A model generated the notes under the pieces. It ran no database searches. It saw only the letters and a list, made by a program, of their open reading frames with translations, and was not told the DNA's origin. This document shows positions 7,581 to 16,876 of a stretch of 64,000 nt of DNA, piece after piece. The DNA is from CAYJII01 sp964370225. Lineage in GTDB: Bacteria > Bacillota > Clostridia > Oscillospirales > Ruminococcaceae. Both the position numbers and the translations under genes were made by a program. The DNA lies in assembly GCA_964370225.1 (NCBI GenBank), contig CAYJII010000006.1, positions 4,317-68,316 on the forward strand, read 5' to 3'. Within the stretch, counting starts at the first letter, position 1, and each line of letters begins with the position of its first letter.

Positions 7581-10373
7581 ATGTTACAGGTAAAAAATAT
7601 TCACAAAAAATATACGGTGGGTGAACTCACACAAACTGCACTAAATAATGTAAGCTTGGATCTTAGAGATAATGAATTCGTATCAATCTTAGGGCCAAGT
7701 GGATCTGGTAAAACTACCCTACTTAATATCATCGGTGGTTTAGACCAATATGATGATGGTGACCTAATCATCAACGGAGTGTCCACCAAAAACTATAAAA
7801 ACAGAGATTGGGATACATACCGTAACCACACAATCGGTTTCGTGTTCCAAAGCTATAATTTAATCGCTCACCAGTCCGTGCTATCCAATGTTGAGCTTGC
7901 TCTTACAATTGGTGGTATCTCTAAAAAAGAGCGTAAAAAACGCGCTAAGATTGCACTCGAAGAAGTGGGACTTGCAGAGCATATCCACAAAAAGCCAAAC
8001 CAGCTATCTGGTGGCCAAATGCAAAGGGTTGCAATCGCAAGGGCATTAGTTAATAACCCTGACATCCTACTCGCAGACGAACCCACGGGAGCTCTTGACA
8101 CTGAAACAAGCATTCAAATTATGGAGCTACTAAAGAAGATTGCAAAAGATAAGCTAGTAGTTATGGTTACGCATAACCCAGAGCTTGCAGAGGAATATTC
8201 CACTAGAATTATCAAGCTAAAGGACGGCAAAATTGTCGGTGATACTAATGAATTTGTAGCGGATAAAATCATAGCAGAAACTGGTGCAAGAAATAATATT
8301 AAAAAAGCGAAAATGAACTTTATGACCTCGCTATCATTAAGCCTTAGCAACCTAAGCACTAAAAAAAGACGTACTTTCTTAACTGCATTTGCAGGCTCTA
8401 TCGGTATCGTTGGTATAGCGCTTATACTATCGCTATCAAACGGGGTTAGCACATATATCGATGATTTGCAAAAAGATACAATGGCATCGTATCCGCTCAC
8501 AATTTCCGACGAAACCATGACAGTTCAAATGGGACCACCTACTCCTACCACTTCCTCATCAGAAGAAGCTGAAGAGGTCGCTCCTACTGATGAAATACAC
8601 TCCGATTTTAGCCAGCTTGAAAATGCAAATAATATCTCTGTCACCAATAATCTAACTGATTTTAAACAATATATTGATGACCCTTCAAGCGAGATTAACA
8701 CATACTTAGGTGAAGATGGAGTTCATTATTCCTATGATACTTCTTTTTCAGTCTATGCATATGACAATAATGACAAACTTATAAACACGGACAGTGACCC
8801 TGCTGAGTTGCTTGATACCTCAAGCAATATGATGGGCATGAGTGGCTCGATGGACATTTTAACTATGATGGGTGGAAGCTCCTCAACAAATGGCGCATCA
8901 AATTTTTCAGAAATGTACCCTGGTAATAATGGCGAGCTAATTAATGACACAATTTTAAATAGCTACGATGTTGTGCATGGTTCTTGGCCTGAAAATTATG
9001 ATGAGGTTGTCCTCGTTATGGATGAAAACAATAGCATTTCTGTAGAAACTTTATATCAATTAGGCTTTGTTACTGCTAGCGAGTATGAGGAATATGCAGA
9101 GCAAATCGAAAATGACGAAACTCCACCAGAACTAACTTGGAGCTATGATGACATGATAGGTCAAAGTTTCCACCTGCTCACAAATAGCGACAAATATCTA
9201 GAGAACGAAAACGGCACTTTCAGCGTTGTGGATGAAGAAGAATTAGCACAAAATGACGAAGTAATGGATAGAGCTTTAGAATTAAAAGTTGTCGGTATCG
9301 TTACGCAAAATGCAGAGTCTGCAGACATCACTTTGTCAACAAGTGTAGCATACCTCACTCTACTTACTGATTATATCATCACAAATAGCAATGATAGCGC
9401 ATTAGTGCTAGCACAGGATGAAACTCCTGAGATAAATGTTTTAACAGGCGTTGAATTTGAAGCTTTAAGCGAAGATGATCAAATTAGCCAAACAAAAGAT
9501 TATTTATCTGCACTGACTGTTTCAGAAAAAGCTGAAATGTACTCACTTATCATGTATATTTCTGCTAATAGTAGCAGTGAAGAAGACGCTGCAGAAGGCG
9601 AAGAAACAGCAAGCACAACCGCACAACCACCTATGCAAATGACTGGCTCATCACAGGCGACTGATGACGAAACTACCGCTATGATGCTTGATAACTGGTT
9701 GGCAGAAACTCCTGATAACGATATTCTTTTAACTTTATACGATGAATTCATCGGTGGAGTGTCATATGAAGAAAATATCAAAAACTTCGGCAAAATCAGC
9801 TACGATACACCTAGCTCAATTAATATTTACACAGATAGCTTTGAAGATAAAGAAGGCGTGACTATAAGCATTGCAAACTATAACGAAACCGCTTCTGAAG
9901 AAAATCAAATCGTCTATGTAGACTATGTGGAAGCTTTAACCACTTCCATGACTACAATGATTGATACTATATCCTATGTACTAATAGCATTTGTTGCTGT
10001 ATCGCTAGTAGTTTCATGCATAATGGTTGGTATCATCACTCATATCTCTGTTATCGAGAGAACTAAAGAAATTGGTGTTTTACGTGCTCTTGGTGCATCA
10101 AAACAAAATATCTCACAAGTATTTAATGCGGAAACATTCATTATCGGATTATGCTCAGGTATCATCGGTATAGCATCTACTTTATTAATCAATATCCCGA
10201 TTAATTTAATAATACAATCGCTATTAAACGACAGTTCTGTAAACGCATCACTTCCGTTAACTTCTTCTATTGTTCTGCTTGTGATAAGCGTAGTAATCAC
10301 TATTATCGGTGGCTTGCTACCAGCTAAAAAAGCTGCAAACAAAGACCCTGTTTTAGCACTTAGAAGTGAATAA
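7581..10373 (+). CDS. MacB-like ABC exporter: ATPase fused to FtsX-type permease
   Basis: 930 residues in one chain. Residues 1-230 are an ATPase with Walker A GPSGSGKTT, signature LSGGQMQRVAIARA, Walker B ILLADEPTGALD and switch VTHNPE. A transmembrane helix (about 262-282) leads to a roughly 500-residue extracytoplasmic domain rich in Ser, Thr, Asp and Glu, then three helices typical of FtsX permeases with the motif ERTKEIGVLRALGASK. MacB/LolCDE-like proteins act mechanically, exporting peptides or antibiotics or signalling to kinases. GGAGG precedes ATG 7581. Divergent two-component genes and the repeat array imply induction by that system, probably as cell-envelope stress defence. Confidence 0.92.
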   Translation: MLQVKNIHKKYTVGELTQTALNNVSLDLRDNEFVSILGPSGSGKTTLLNIIGGLDQYDDGDLIINGVSTKNYKNRDWDTYRNHTIGFVFQSYNLIAHQSVLSNVELALTIGGISKKERKKRAKIALEEVGLAEHIHKKPNQLSGGQMQRVAIARALVNNPDILLADEPTGALDTETSIQIMELLKKIAKDKLVVMVTHNPELAEEYSTRIIKLKDGKIVGDTNEFVADKIIAETGARNNIKKAKMNFMTSLSLSLSNLSTKKRRTFLTAFAGSIGIVGIALILSLSNGVSTYIDDLQKDTMASYPLTISDETMTVQMGPPTPTTSSSEEAEEVAPTDEIHSDFSQLENANNISVTNNLTDFKQYIDDPSSEINTYLGEDGVHYSYDTSFSVYAYDNNDKLINTDSDPAELLDTSSNMMGMSGSMDILTMMGGSSSTNGASNFSEMYPGNNGELINDTILNSYDVVHGSWPENYDEVVLVMDENNSISVETLYQLGFVTASEYEEYAEQIENDETPPELTWSYDDMIGQSFHLLTNSDKYLENENGTFSVVDEEELAQNDEVMDRALELKVVGIVTQNAESADITLSTSVAYLTLLTDYIITNSNDSALVLAQDETPEINVLTGVEFEALSEDDQISQTKDYLSALTVSEKAEMYSLIMYISANSSSEEDAAEGEETASTTAQPPMQMTGSSQATDDETTAMMLDNWLAETPDNDILLTLYDEFIGGVSYEENIKNFGKISYDTPSSINIYTDSFEDKEGVTISIANYNETASEENQIVYVDYVEALTTSMTTMIDTISYVLIAFVAVSLVVSCIMVGIITHISVIERTKEIGVLRALGASKQNISQVFNAETFIIGLCSGIIGIASTLLINIPINLIIQSLLNDSSVNASLPLTSSIVLLVISVVITIIGGLLPAKKAANKDPVLALRSE

Positions 10374-10382
10374 CTACCACTC

Positions 10383-10420
10383 CCCCCACTTGGCTTTAAT
10401 TAAAGCCAAGTGGGGGTTTT
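10383..10420 (+). terminator. Intrinsic terminator of the ABC exporter gene
   Basis: CCCCCACTTGGCTTTAA pairs perfectly with TTAAAGCCAAGTGGGGG (10383-10416) and is followed by TTTTATT. It lies 10 bases after the exporter stop codon and in the gap to the convergent MerR gene. Confidence 0.95.
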
Positions 10421-10429
10421 ATTGCGTTA

Positions 10430-11212
10430 CTATACGCTTAAAAGCTGAACTTCAAACGGCAAAATTTTATGACTAATTTTTTCCTCAATAACATCTGCTA
10501 TGACTAGATATGAACCTGCATTATACGGCTTACTATATTTTTCTAGCGCTTTTTCGTAGTCATCGTCCTCAAATATTTCGCATACAAACTCCCCTTTTGG
10601 TATTACAAATAAATCTTCTATTTTCCCTAATTTTTTAGATGGTTTTGCGACTTCAATAAAAAATCTCACTTCATATCCGTTTTCAAAAAAAATATAAACA
10701 GCTCCTTGATTTACAGATTGAGATAAATTGTATTTATCAGATTTATTGCTTAGCTCATGTAAATTCCTCCAATACTCCTCTATGCTATAATCATGATTTA
10801 TCGCAAGCTTAGTGATGAAATATCGCTTGTCAATCTCCTTTACCCTATCACCATTTAATGTATTATCTGCACGCTCAAAATGTTCTCGCATCGTATCCAG
10901 CTTGTAGACCGTTTTGTTTAGCTGTTTTTGCTTTTCATCTGCAAGTTTTTGCCCATCTTCCAATATTTTTTTCGTATCATACGAACCATCTTCTGAGATA
11001 TAGCTATTGATTTGCTTAAGTGGAATACCTAAGTCTGTGCATATAATTATAAGCTCTAATATCATCATTTGGCTTTTTGAGTAGTAACGGTACCCTGTTT
11101 CTTCATTCACAAGTGTCGGCACCAATATCCCAATCTTGTCATAATGTCGCAACATTCTGTGGCTTACCCCTTTGATTTTGGACACTTCTCCGATAGAAAA
11201 TAAATTTTTCAT
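10430..11212 (-). CDS. MerR-family transcriptional regulator
   Basis: About 260 residues. The N-terminal winged helix reads FSIGEVSKIKGVSHRMLRHYDKIGI, then YRYYSKSQM and a coiled-coil dimer helix (about 80-120). The C-terminal half (130-260) resembles a GyrI/BmrR-like ligand-binding domain. These proteins twist long-spacer promoters to activate drug pumps. Start ATG 11212 matches the family N-terminus; GTG 11221 is an alternative since AGGGGG is close to it. It is divergent from a MATE pump across a 92-base gap that contains a classic MerR-type promoter. Confidence 0.88.
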   Translation of the reverse strand: MKNLFSIGEVSKIKGVSHRMLRHYDKIGILVPTLVNEETGYRYYSKSQMMILELIIICTDLGIPLKQINSYISEDGSYDTKKILEDGQKLADEKQKQLNKTVYKLDTMREHFERADNTLNGDRVKEIDKRYFITKLAINHDYSIEEYWRNLHELSNKSDKYNLSQSVNQGAVYIFFENGYEVRFFIEVAKPSKKLGKIEDLFVIPKGEFVCEIFEDDDYEKALEKYSKPYNAGSYLVIADVIEEKISHKILPFEVQLLSV

Positions 11213-11231
11213 GAACTTCACTAACCCCCTC

Positions 11232-11262
11232 TTGACTCTGACATTGTGTCATACTATATACT
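11232..11262 (+). promoter_or_regulatory. MerR-type promoter with 19-bp spacer and dyad operator
   Basis: TTGACT (-35, 11232-11237) and TATACT (-10, 11257-11262) are separated by 19 bases, too long for ordinary sigma-A initiation but diagnostic of MerR-activated promoters. The spacer is centred on the perfect dyad TGACA-TTG-TGTCA (11239-11251). It points at the MATE gene, so the MerR protein encoded next to it is the expected activator. Confidence 0.85.
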
Positions 11263-11303
11263 TGATTGTATCACATAGAAACGGAAAAGAAAAGGGTTAT
11301 ATT

Positions 11304-12644
11304 ATGATAAAAAAAGTTAATTATAAATCTGTCTTATTATTTACATTACCAAGCATAATTGCTATGGTGTTTACATCGTTTTATACGATGGTCGACGGTG
11401 CTTTTGTCGCAAACCTGGTAAACCAAGATGCACTTTCAGCCATAAACATCACTTTGCCCGTAGTAATGATTGTAATAGCTGCCGCTACCATGATCGGCGT
11501 GGGTGGCAACGCAATTTATGCTAAGCTATTAGGCGAGGGAAAAACAGATCAGGCAAGGGAAAAGTTCACCTTGTTTTCTATATCTACAGTTGTGCTTAGC
11601 ATAATCTTCACTGTGCTGATATTGATTTTTTCCGACTCTATCATCTCTTTTTTAGGAGCAGATGAAAATGTCTATCAATACGCATACGACTATCTGAATG
11701 TCTACGTGCTATTCACACCATTTGTTATGCTACAAATCGTGATGCAAACTGCGCTAATAACAGCAGGCAAACCAAATTTATCCTTGATTTCTATGCTTAT
11801 CGGCGGGTTTAGCAATATCATTTTAGATTACGTATTCATCGAAACTTTTAGTATGGGTATCAGCGGCGCAGCACTCGCTACCGGTATTGGTAATATATTG
11901 GGTACGATTATCGGTGTAATCTTCTTTTTAACTAACAAAAAAAATAAAATTCTCTCCTTCAAATGGCCCAAAATGGACGTCTCTGCTCTTATTGCTATGT
12001 CCAGTAACGGTTCTTCTGAAATGGTAGCTAACCTATCAAGCGCTGTTATCACACTGCTATTTAACCAAGCTACATTCGCAATTGCTGGAAACGATGGCGT
12101 TGCTGCAATCACAGTTATACTATACGCGCAGTTTTTTTCAAACGCTGTCTACACTGGCTACTCCATGGGAATAGCACCAGTAATAAGTTTTAACTACGGA
12201 AACAGCCATAGTAAGAATTTATGTGCGATATTTAAAATAAGCGTCAAATTTTTAGCTGCAGCTTCCATTATAATGCTCGCAGTTGCATTTTTGCTCAGTA
12301 AACCTATATCAAGCTTCTTTTTGGAAGAGGGCACAAATGCACACGCACTAGCTATGAGTGGGATGGCAATTTTTGCCACAAGCTTTCTATTCTCAGGCTT
12401 TAACATATACGCTTCTGCAATGTTCACCGCATATTCAAACGGTAGAGTCTCTGCAATTATTTCTTTTTTGCGCACATTTTTCTTCATCGCTGCCGCAATT
12501 TTAATTTTGCCATATCTCATCGGAATAAATGGCGTGTGGCTCGCAGTTCCTATAGCAGAATTTTTAGTTATATTCCTTTCATTTTACTTTATTCGAAAGT
12601 ATAAGCACAAATATATGTATAGCAGTAAAAGTAAATACGAATAA
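11304..12644 (+). CDS. MATE-family multidrug efflux transporter
   Basis: About 446 residues with twelve hydrophobic segments in two homologous halves, the usual MATE layout, exporting cationic drugs against Na+ or H+. The N-terminal motif SVLLFTLPSIIAMVFTSFY and MVDGAFVANLV, and the mid-protein VMLQIVMQTALITAGKPNLS, fit the family. ATG 11304 has AAAGGG upstream. Control by the divergent MerR protein is expected from the 19-bp-spacer promoter. Substrate unknown. Confidence 0.92.
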   Translation: MIKKVNYKSVLLFTLPSIIAMVFTSFYTMVDGAFVANLVNQDALSAINITLPVVMIVIAAATMIGVGGNAIYAKLLGEGKTDQAREKFTLFSISTVVLSIIFTVLILIFSDSIISFLGADENVYQYAYDYLNVYVLFTPFVMLQIVMQTALITAGKPNLSLISMLIGGFSNIILDYVFIETFSMGISGAALATGIGNILGTIIGVIFFLTNKKNKILSFKWPKMDVSALIAMSSNGSSEMVANLSSAVITLLFNQATFAIAGNDGVAAITVILYAQFFSNAVYTGYSMGIAPVISFNYGNSHSKNLCAIFKISVKFLAAASIIMLAVAFLLSKPISSFFLEEGTNAHALAMSGMAIFATSFLFSGFNIYASAMFTAYSNGRVSAIISFLRTFFFIAAAILILPYLIGINGVWLAVPIAEFLVIFLSFYFIRKYKHKYMYSSKSKYE

Positions 12645-12715
12645 AAAAACTGCCAAACCCCAAACTAAAACATTGTATTAATAGTCATATTTTGGTAATT
12701 GCATCTCTTTATTCA

Positions 12716-12744
12716 TTGACTTATTTGACCGCTTTTGATATAAT
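12716..12744 (+). promoter_or_regulatory. Sigma-A promoter of short transcript / leader
   Basis: TTGACT (12716-12721), a 17-base spacer and perfect TATAAT (12739-12744). Start of transcription expected near 12751. The transcript would meet a terminator-like hairpin about 80 bases later, before the GGDEF-EAL gene at 12901. Confidence 0.75.
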
Positions 12745-12750
12745 TAAATT

Positions 12751-12833
12751 GGGTATAATAACTATCATAAAAATAATATTATTGTTTTCATCCCTAATGC
12801 GAGTAAGCCCACTAAGTTTGCTCGCATTTTTTT
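12751..12833 (+). ncRNA. Candidate ~80-nt small RNA or attenuated leader
   Basis: From the promoter above, transcription would run through an AT-rich stretch to a hairpin whose stem AATGCGAG (12796-12803) pairs with CTCGCATT (12821-12828), extended by further A-T/G-T pairs, followed by T7. There is no plausible reading frame. Either it is an independent small RNA or an attenuator in the leader of the cyclic-di-GMP gene 68 bases downstream. It does not match the c-di-GMP riboswitch consensus I know, and is too short for one. Confidence 0.45.
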
Positions 12834-12900
12834 AATATACTTTTATTTCCCCAGATACACGTATCATGCATCTATATTAACACACGAAGGAATGTTTATT

Positions 12901-15129
12901 ATGATACTAAAAAGACTTAATTTTAGTAAGCTATCAATTATAGTGATTACTGTAATTTTTCTTGCAATCGCTGCACTCGTAGTTTTGTATTCAATAACAG
13001 TTGACGACGAAATTCTTGAGGTAACACGACAAAAAATGCAAGACATCGGTGTGCAAATGGGTATCGAAATCGAACGAAGCATTAACGAAAGTGAAGATGA
13101 TTTGTCTTTGCTTGCTGAATATGCAGCAAACGCTGATATAAATTTAGACAACGCAGTAGATTTCTTCAACACACAATCACAAGCTGAAGAGTTCGACTCT
13201 TTGTTTTATATTGATATGCATGGACATGGTGTTTCTGCAGATAATATTACATACGACTTTTCGCAAAATGAGGAGTTTACCAACACGCTAAATAGCGATT
13301 TTTTTATCACTCAACCACATATTTCACTCGAGACGGGTGACTATGTTTTTGATGTTGCTGTGCCTATCATCAAAGATGGTGAAGTTAACGGTGTATTACT
13401 TAGCGAAGTGCATATTAATGATTTATACGAGCTTATGGATAGCACCGCACAAGGTGGTTGGATTTTTCTTATAGATTATGATCTTAACATCTTTTTTACC
13501 ACTAGTTTAGGTCACACAGACGACAAAGCAGTTCCTTCAAACGACATTGAGACTTTAGGTATGGATAATGTCACTGCCGCCTTAGATAATGTAAAAAACC
13601 ACAATAGCGGCAGCTTCACATATGTCGCAAATTATGGTTCAGGGAATACGCAAAAAATCCTTGTTTACTCTCCTATAGAAATGACAAATTGGATTTTGGC
13701 TATTTCTATCGAAGAAAACGCTATCAACATTGATTTGGAGACTGCACTTAAACAAATCACAAATATTAGCATGCTTATTTTGCTTATAATACTGTTTTTT
13801 GTAGTTTATATATGGCTTTATAGAATTTACACTTTGCGTTCTTTGGAAAAAACAGCTTATTACGATAGTTTAACAGAGCTTCCAAATTTAACTAAGCTTA
13901 AAAAAGATATGCATAATATTTTGAGCAACAATAAAAACAAGCGCTATTCTGTAGTAAAAATAGATATAGCAAATTTTAAAGCAATAAACGAAATGTTTGG
14001 ATTTGATATAGGAAATCGCGTGCTTAAAACATTTAAGTTAATACGCGAAACTGTTGATGAACCATCTTTGATTATTTCAAGAACTGGTGTGGATGAATTC
14101 ATCTTATTTTCAGGCAATGGATTTTTAGATGATATGGAAAAACGTACAAACATGTATGAATCTTTCTATCAAAAACTAATACCAGAGATTGGAAAATACC
14201 AGATTTCATTTAAATATGGAAGATATCATATTGCCCTTGGCGATACAAATGTAGATGATATTATAAATAAATTAAACCTAGCGCATAGAATGTCCAAGGA
14301 TAACAAGGATACTATAATCTATGATTATGATGAAAATCATACAAGAAAACTTTTGGAAGAAGCTGAACTCACAAGTAAGATGAATGATGCTCTCTCAAAT
14401 CACGAGTTTGAAGTGTATTTGCAACCAAAATTTAGCCTGACAGATGAATCTATCATCGGAGCAGAGGCGCTTGTGCGCTGGAAAGAGAAGGACGGCAACA
14501 TGATTTATCCTAACTCTTTCATTCCACTTTTCGAGAAAAATGGGTTTATTGTTGAGCTAGATAAATACGTTTTAGATAATGTTTGTAGCACAATAAGCAA
14601 ATGGATTAAAAGCGGTATAAAGCCTGTGCCCATATCCGTTAACTGTTCTAGGCTTAATTTAAACGATCCTAACTTCGTGAAAAACATCACTAAGATTGTG
14701 GGCGCACATAATATCCCACATGGATATATCGAAATAGAATTGACTGAAACTATTACGATTGAAAATGAAGAGATAATGGATGAATTGTTTGCAGATTTGA
14801 GAAACAACGGTTTTAAAATATCTATTGATGATTTTGGCGCGGGATATTCTTCGCTTGGTTTATTAAAAAACCTAAAAGTTGACACTTTGAAAATGGACAG
14901 AAGTTTCTTCACTGGAATAAAAGAGTCTATTCGCGGCGAGCATGTCGTAGACGGATTTATTAAATTAGCGCATAACCTTGAAATGTACGTTGTAGCAGAA
15001 GGTATCGAAGTTAAAGAGCAAATTGATGTTTTGCGTAGACTTAATTGCAATGCAGTACAAGGGTTTTATTATGCAAAACCAATGCCAATACACGAATTTG
15101 AAGAAAAATATCACATTGACATGAACTAA
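12901..15129 (+). CDS. Membrane sensor with degenerate GGDEF and intact EAL domain (c-di-GMP phosphodiesterase)
   Basis: About 742 residues. A transmembrane helix (about 10-30), an extracytoplasmic Cache-like sensor (about 35-290, with two repeats of a receptor-like fold), a second helix (LILLIILFFVVYIWLY), a GGDEF domain whose active site is RTGVDEF instead of GGDEF and is thus probably catalytically dead, and a C-terminal EAL domain with AEALVRW, IELTET, DDFGAGYSS, KMDRSF and AEGIE all present. The predicted activity is hydrolysis of c-di-GMP in response to an external ligand. ATG 12901 has GAAGG ten bases upstream. The next gene is a diguanylate cyclase 59 bases on, so synthesis and breakdown may be co-regulated. 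Confidence 0.92.
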   Translation: MILKRLNFSKLSIIVITVIFLAIAALVVLYSITVDDEILEVTRQKMQDIGVQMGIEIERSINESEDDLSLLAEYAANADINLDNAVDFFNTQSQAEEFDSLFYIDMHGHGVSADNITYDFSQNEEFTNTLNSDFFITQPHISLETGDYVFDVAVPIIKDGEVNGVLLSEVHINDLYELMDSTAQGGWIFLIDYDLNIFFTTSLGHTDDKAVPSNDIETLGMDNVTAALDNVKNHNSGSFTYVANYGSGNTQKILVYSPIEMTNWILAISIEENAINIDLETALKQITNISMLILLIILFFVVYIWLYRIYTLRSLEKTAYYDSLTELPNLTKLKKDMHNILSNNKNKRYSVVKIDIANFKAINEMFGFDIGNRVLKTFKLIRETVDEPSLIISRTGVDEFILFSGNGFLDDMEKRTNMYESFYQKLIPEIGKYQISFKYGRYHIALGDTNVDDIINKLNLAHRMSKDNKDTIIYDYDENHTRKLLEEAELTSKMNDALSNHEFEVYLQPKFSLTDESIIGAEALVRWKEKDGNMIYPNSFIPLFEKNGFIVELDKYVLDNVCSTISKWIKSGIKPVPISVNCSRLNLNDPNFVKNITKIVGAHNIPHGYIEIELTETITIENEEIMDELFADLRNNGFKISIDDFGAGYSSLGLLKNLKVDTLKMDRSFFTGIKESIRGEHVVDGFIKLAHNLEMYVVAEGIEVKEQIDVLRRLNCNAVQGFYYAKPMPIHEFEEKYHIDMN

Positions 15130-15188
15130 ATCATGGCAAAATCATTCAAAATATTTAACAAAATTACTTACTTTATGAGGTGGAGTTT

Positions 15189-16502
15189 ATGAATAAACTT
15201 ATAGCTTGGCTCAATAATGCGCCTATCCAGAAGAAATTTGTTCCTTTGCAGTTTTTTATTATTGTCAGCGTTATTTTCATTAGCGTATTTTCTCTTTTTT
15301 CGGTTTACATCGTTAATGATTCCTCAGAAAACATCATTAATGACAATGTCAGAAATAAAGAACAGCTAAGTAACATTATTCGAACAATGTACGTTTGTCG
15401 TGTCTTAGGTCGTGATATTTTATTGCAAGAGGACGAAAATATCAGGAATGATTTGTATGAAGAATACATCGAAGCTTTCGACACACTTGACAGCAAAATG
15501 CATGAATTTTCTCTAGTTTTAAGCGGTTCGCAACTTGAAGTTTTTGAAGATATCATCGATGAAAAAAATGTTTACAAAGATAGCATGATACTATCCGCCG
15601 ACATTAGAATTGATGGTGGCGCATATGAAGATGCACTTTATGCTTTGCAAGTAGTTACCCCGATTGCTAATGAGTTTTTCGGTAGTATAGATGACTTTTC
15701 CGAAGAAGAAGAGAGGCTACTAAACGAAGCGCTCATGCATAATGATACTTTAGTTTTGACAATATTTATATCTGGCATAATTTTGAATATCATCCTAATA
15801 ATAGCAGTGGTTTTATTCATAAAATTCTTCTCAAAAAACATGAGCTTCAGCTTGGTTAAGCTTGAAAAATCAATGTCCAAAATCGCTGAAACAGGCAATA
15901 TGAAAATTGAAATCCCAAGTACACTTTACTCACAAGATGAAGTTGGACGCATAGCGTATGTCGCAAATAAAATGAAAACTATGTTGCTTGAATATTCATT
16001 TAACGATACATTGACTGGCGGTCTTAACGCTAAGGCATATCACGAAGAATTATTTGATATCTTTTCGGATACACGCCAAAACAAAGAGATATTCTGTGTC
16101 ATAGCTGATATGAACAACCTAAAACTGATAAACGACATTTTAGGGCATATGGAAGGCGACAACGCTATCAGGAATTCTTATTACTCCTTAAACGAAACAT
16201 TTAAATCATACGGTAAAACTTTCCGCGTTGGAGGCGATGAATTCGTTTCGTTGCTAAAAGGTTGCACAGAAGAGCAACTCACTCAAATGATTGAAACTAT
16301 AACCAACCAAATAAGCAAAGCAAATACAAATGGCGAGTATCAGTATTCACTTGCTTTCGGATATGACAAATTTGAGGGAAACACTATCGCGGATTACAAT
16401 GACTTCTTTAAAGTTGTAGATAAAAAAATGTACGAACATAAAAGCGCTAGCAAACAATCCAGACTAAACGCTAGGGTTATACAGGCGCTAAAAAAAGATT
16501 AG
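15189..16502 (+). CDS. Membrane diguanylate cyclase with helical sensor, HAMP and GGDEF
   Basis: About 437 residues. Two transmembrane helices (about 17-42 and 190-215) enclose an all-helical extracytoplasmic domain like chemoreceptor four-helix bundles; a HAMP linker follows and a GGDEF domain (about 270-430) with the catalytic RVGGDEF intact. The inhibitory I-site RxxD is missing (KSYG sits there), so product inhibition is not expected. GAGGTGG just before ATG 15189 decides the start over GTG 15180. Between two EAL proteins, it likely supplies the substrate they degrade. Confidence 0.92.
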   Translation: MNKLIAWLNNAPIQKKFVPLQFFIIVSVIFISVFSLFSVYIVNDSSENIINDNVRNKEQLSNIIRTMYVCRVLGRDILLQEDENIRNDLYEEYIEAFDTLDSKMHEFSLVLSGSQLEVFEDIIDEKNVYKDSMILSADIRIDGGAYEDALYALQVVTPIANEFFGSIDDFSEEEERLLNEALMHNDTLVLTIFISGIILNIILIIAVVLFIKFFSKNMSFSLVKLEKSMSKIAETGNMKIEIPSTLYSQDEVGRIAYVANKMKTMLLEYSFNDTLTGGLNAKAYHEELFDIFSDTRQNKEIFCVIADMNNLKLINDILGHMEGDNAIRNSYYSLNETFKSYGKTFRVGGDEFVSLLKGCTEEQLTQMIETITNQISKANTNGEYQYSLAFGYDKFEGNTIADYNDFFKVVDKKMYEHKSASKQSRLNARVIQALKKD

Positions 16503-16519
16503 CAAATATTTTAGATGAC

Positions 16520-16566
16520 AACAAGGCTCTTTGTGACAATTCACTTAAATTCGAGCCTTGTTTTTA
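16520..16566 (+). terminator. Intrinsic terminator after the diguanylate cyclase
   Basis: AACAAGGCTC (16520-16529) pairs with GAGCCTTGTT (16553-16562) with a nested GTGA/TCAC stem, then TTTTT. It closes the two-gene c-di-GMP unit. The rest of the gap to 16877 (about 310 bases) is AT-rich and holds the promoter at 16683; I see nothing else certain in it. Confidence 0.85.
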
Positions 16567-16682
16567 TCCTTAGCAACAAATATACACCTCTCAAATGTAA
16601 CCTTTCGTGTTTTTTACACATAAAAACATGATGCAACTCTAATATTCTACGAAACTTACAATGCAATTTTCATGACATCAAG

Positions 16683-16711
16683 TTGACTTTTTAAATGATA
16701 TTTGTTATAGT
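16683..16711 (+). promoter_or_regulatory. Sigma-A promoter upstream of the 1181-residue c-di-GMP protein
   Basis: TTGACT, 17-base spacer, TATAGT. The predicted 5' leader is about 160 bases long, longer than needed for translation, with the imperfect palindrome ACTTTTTAAAAAAAGT inside; regulation within the leader is possible but not shown. Confidence 0.65.
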
Positions 16712-16876
16712 TATACTAGCAATTCACACACTTTATTGCAAATTGAAAACTTTAGTTTTTCTCGCAGGTATGTAACAGTGCCCCCACACACTAACTTTTT
16801 AAAAAAAGTAACCTGAAAGTGATACATTAGTTTTATTCTATAATTCACAAAAAACTACAAGTTTACAGGAGGATAC

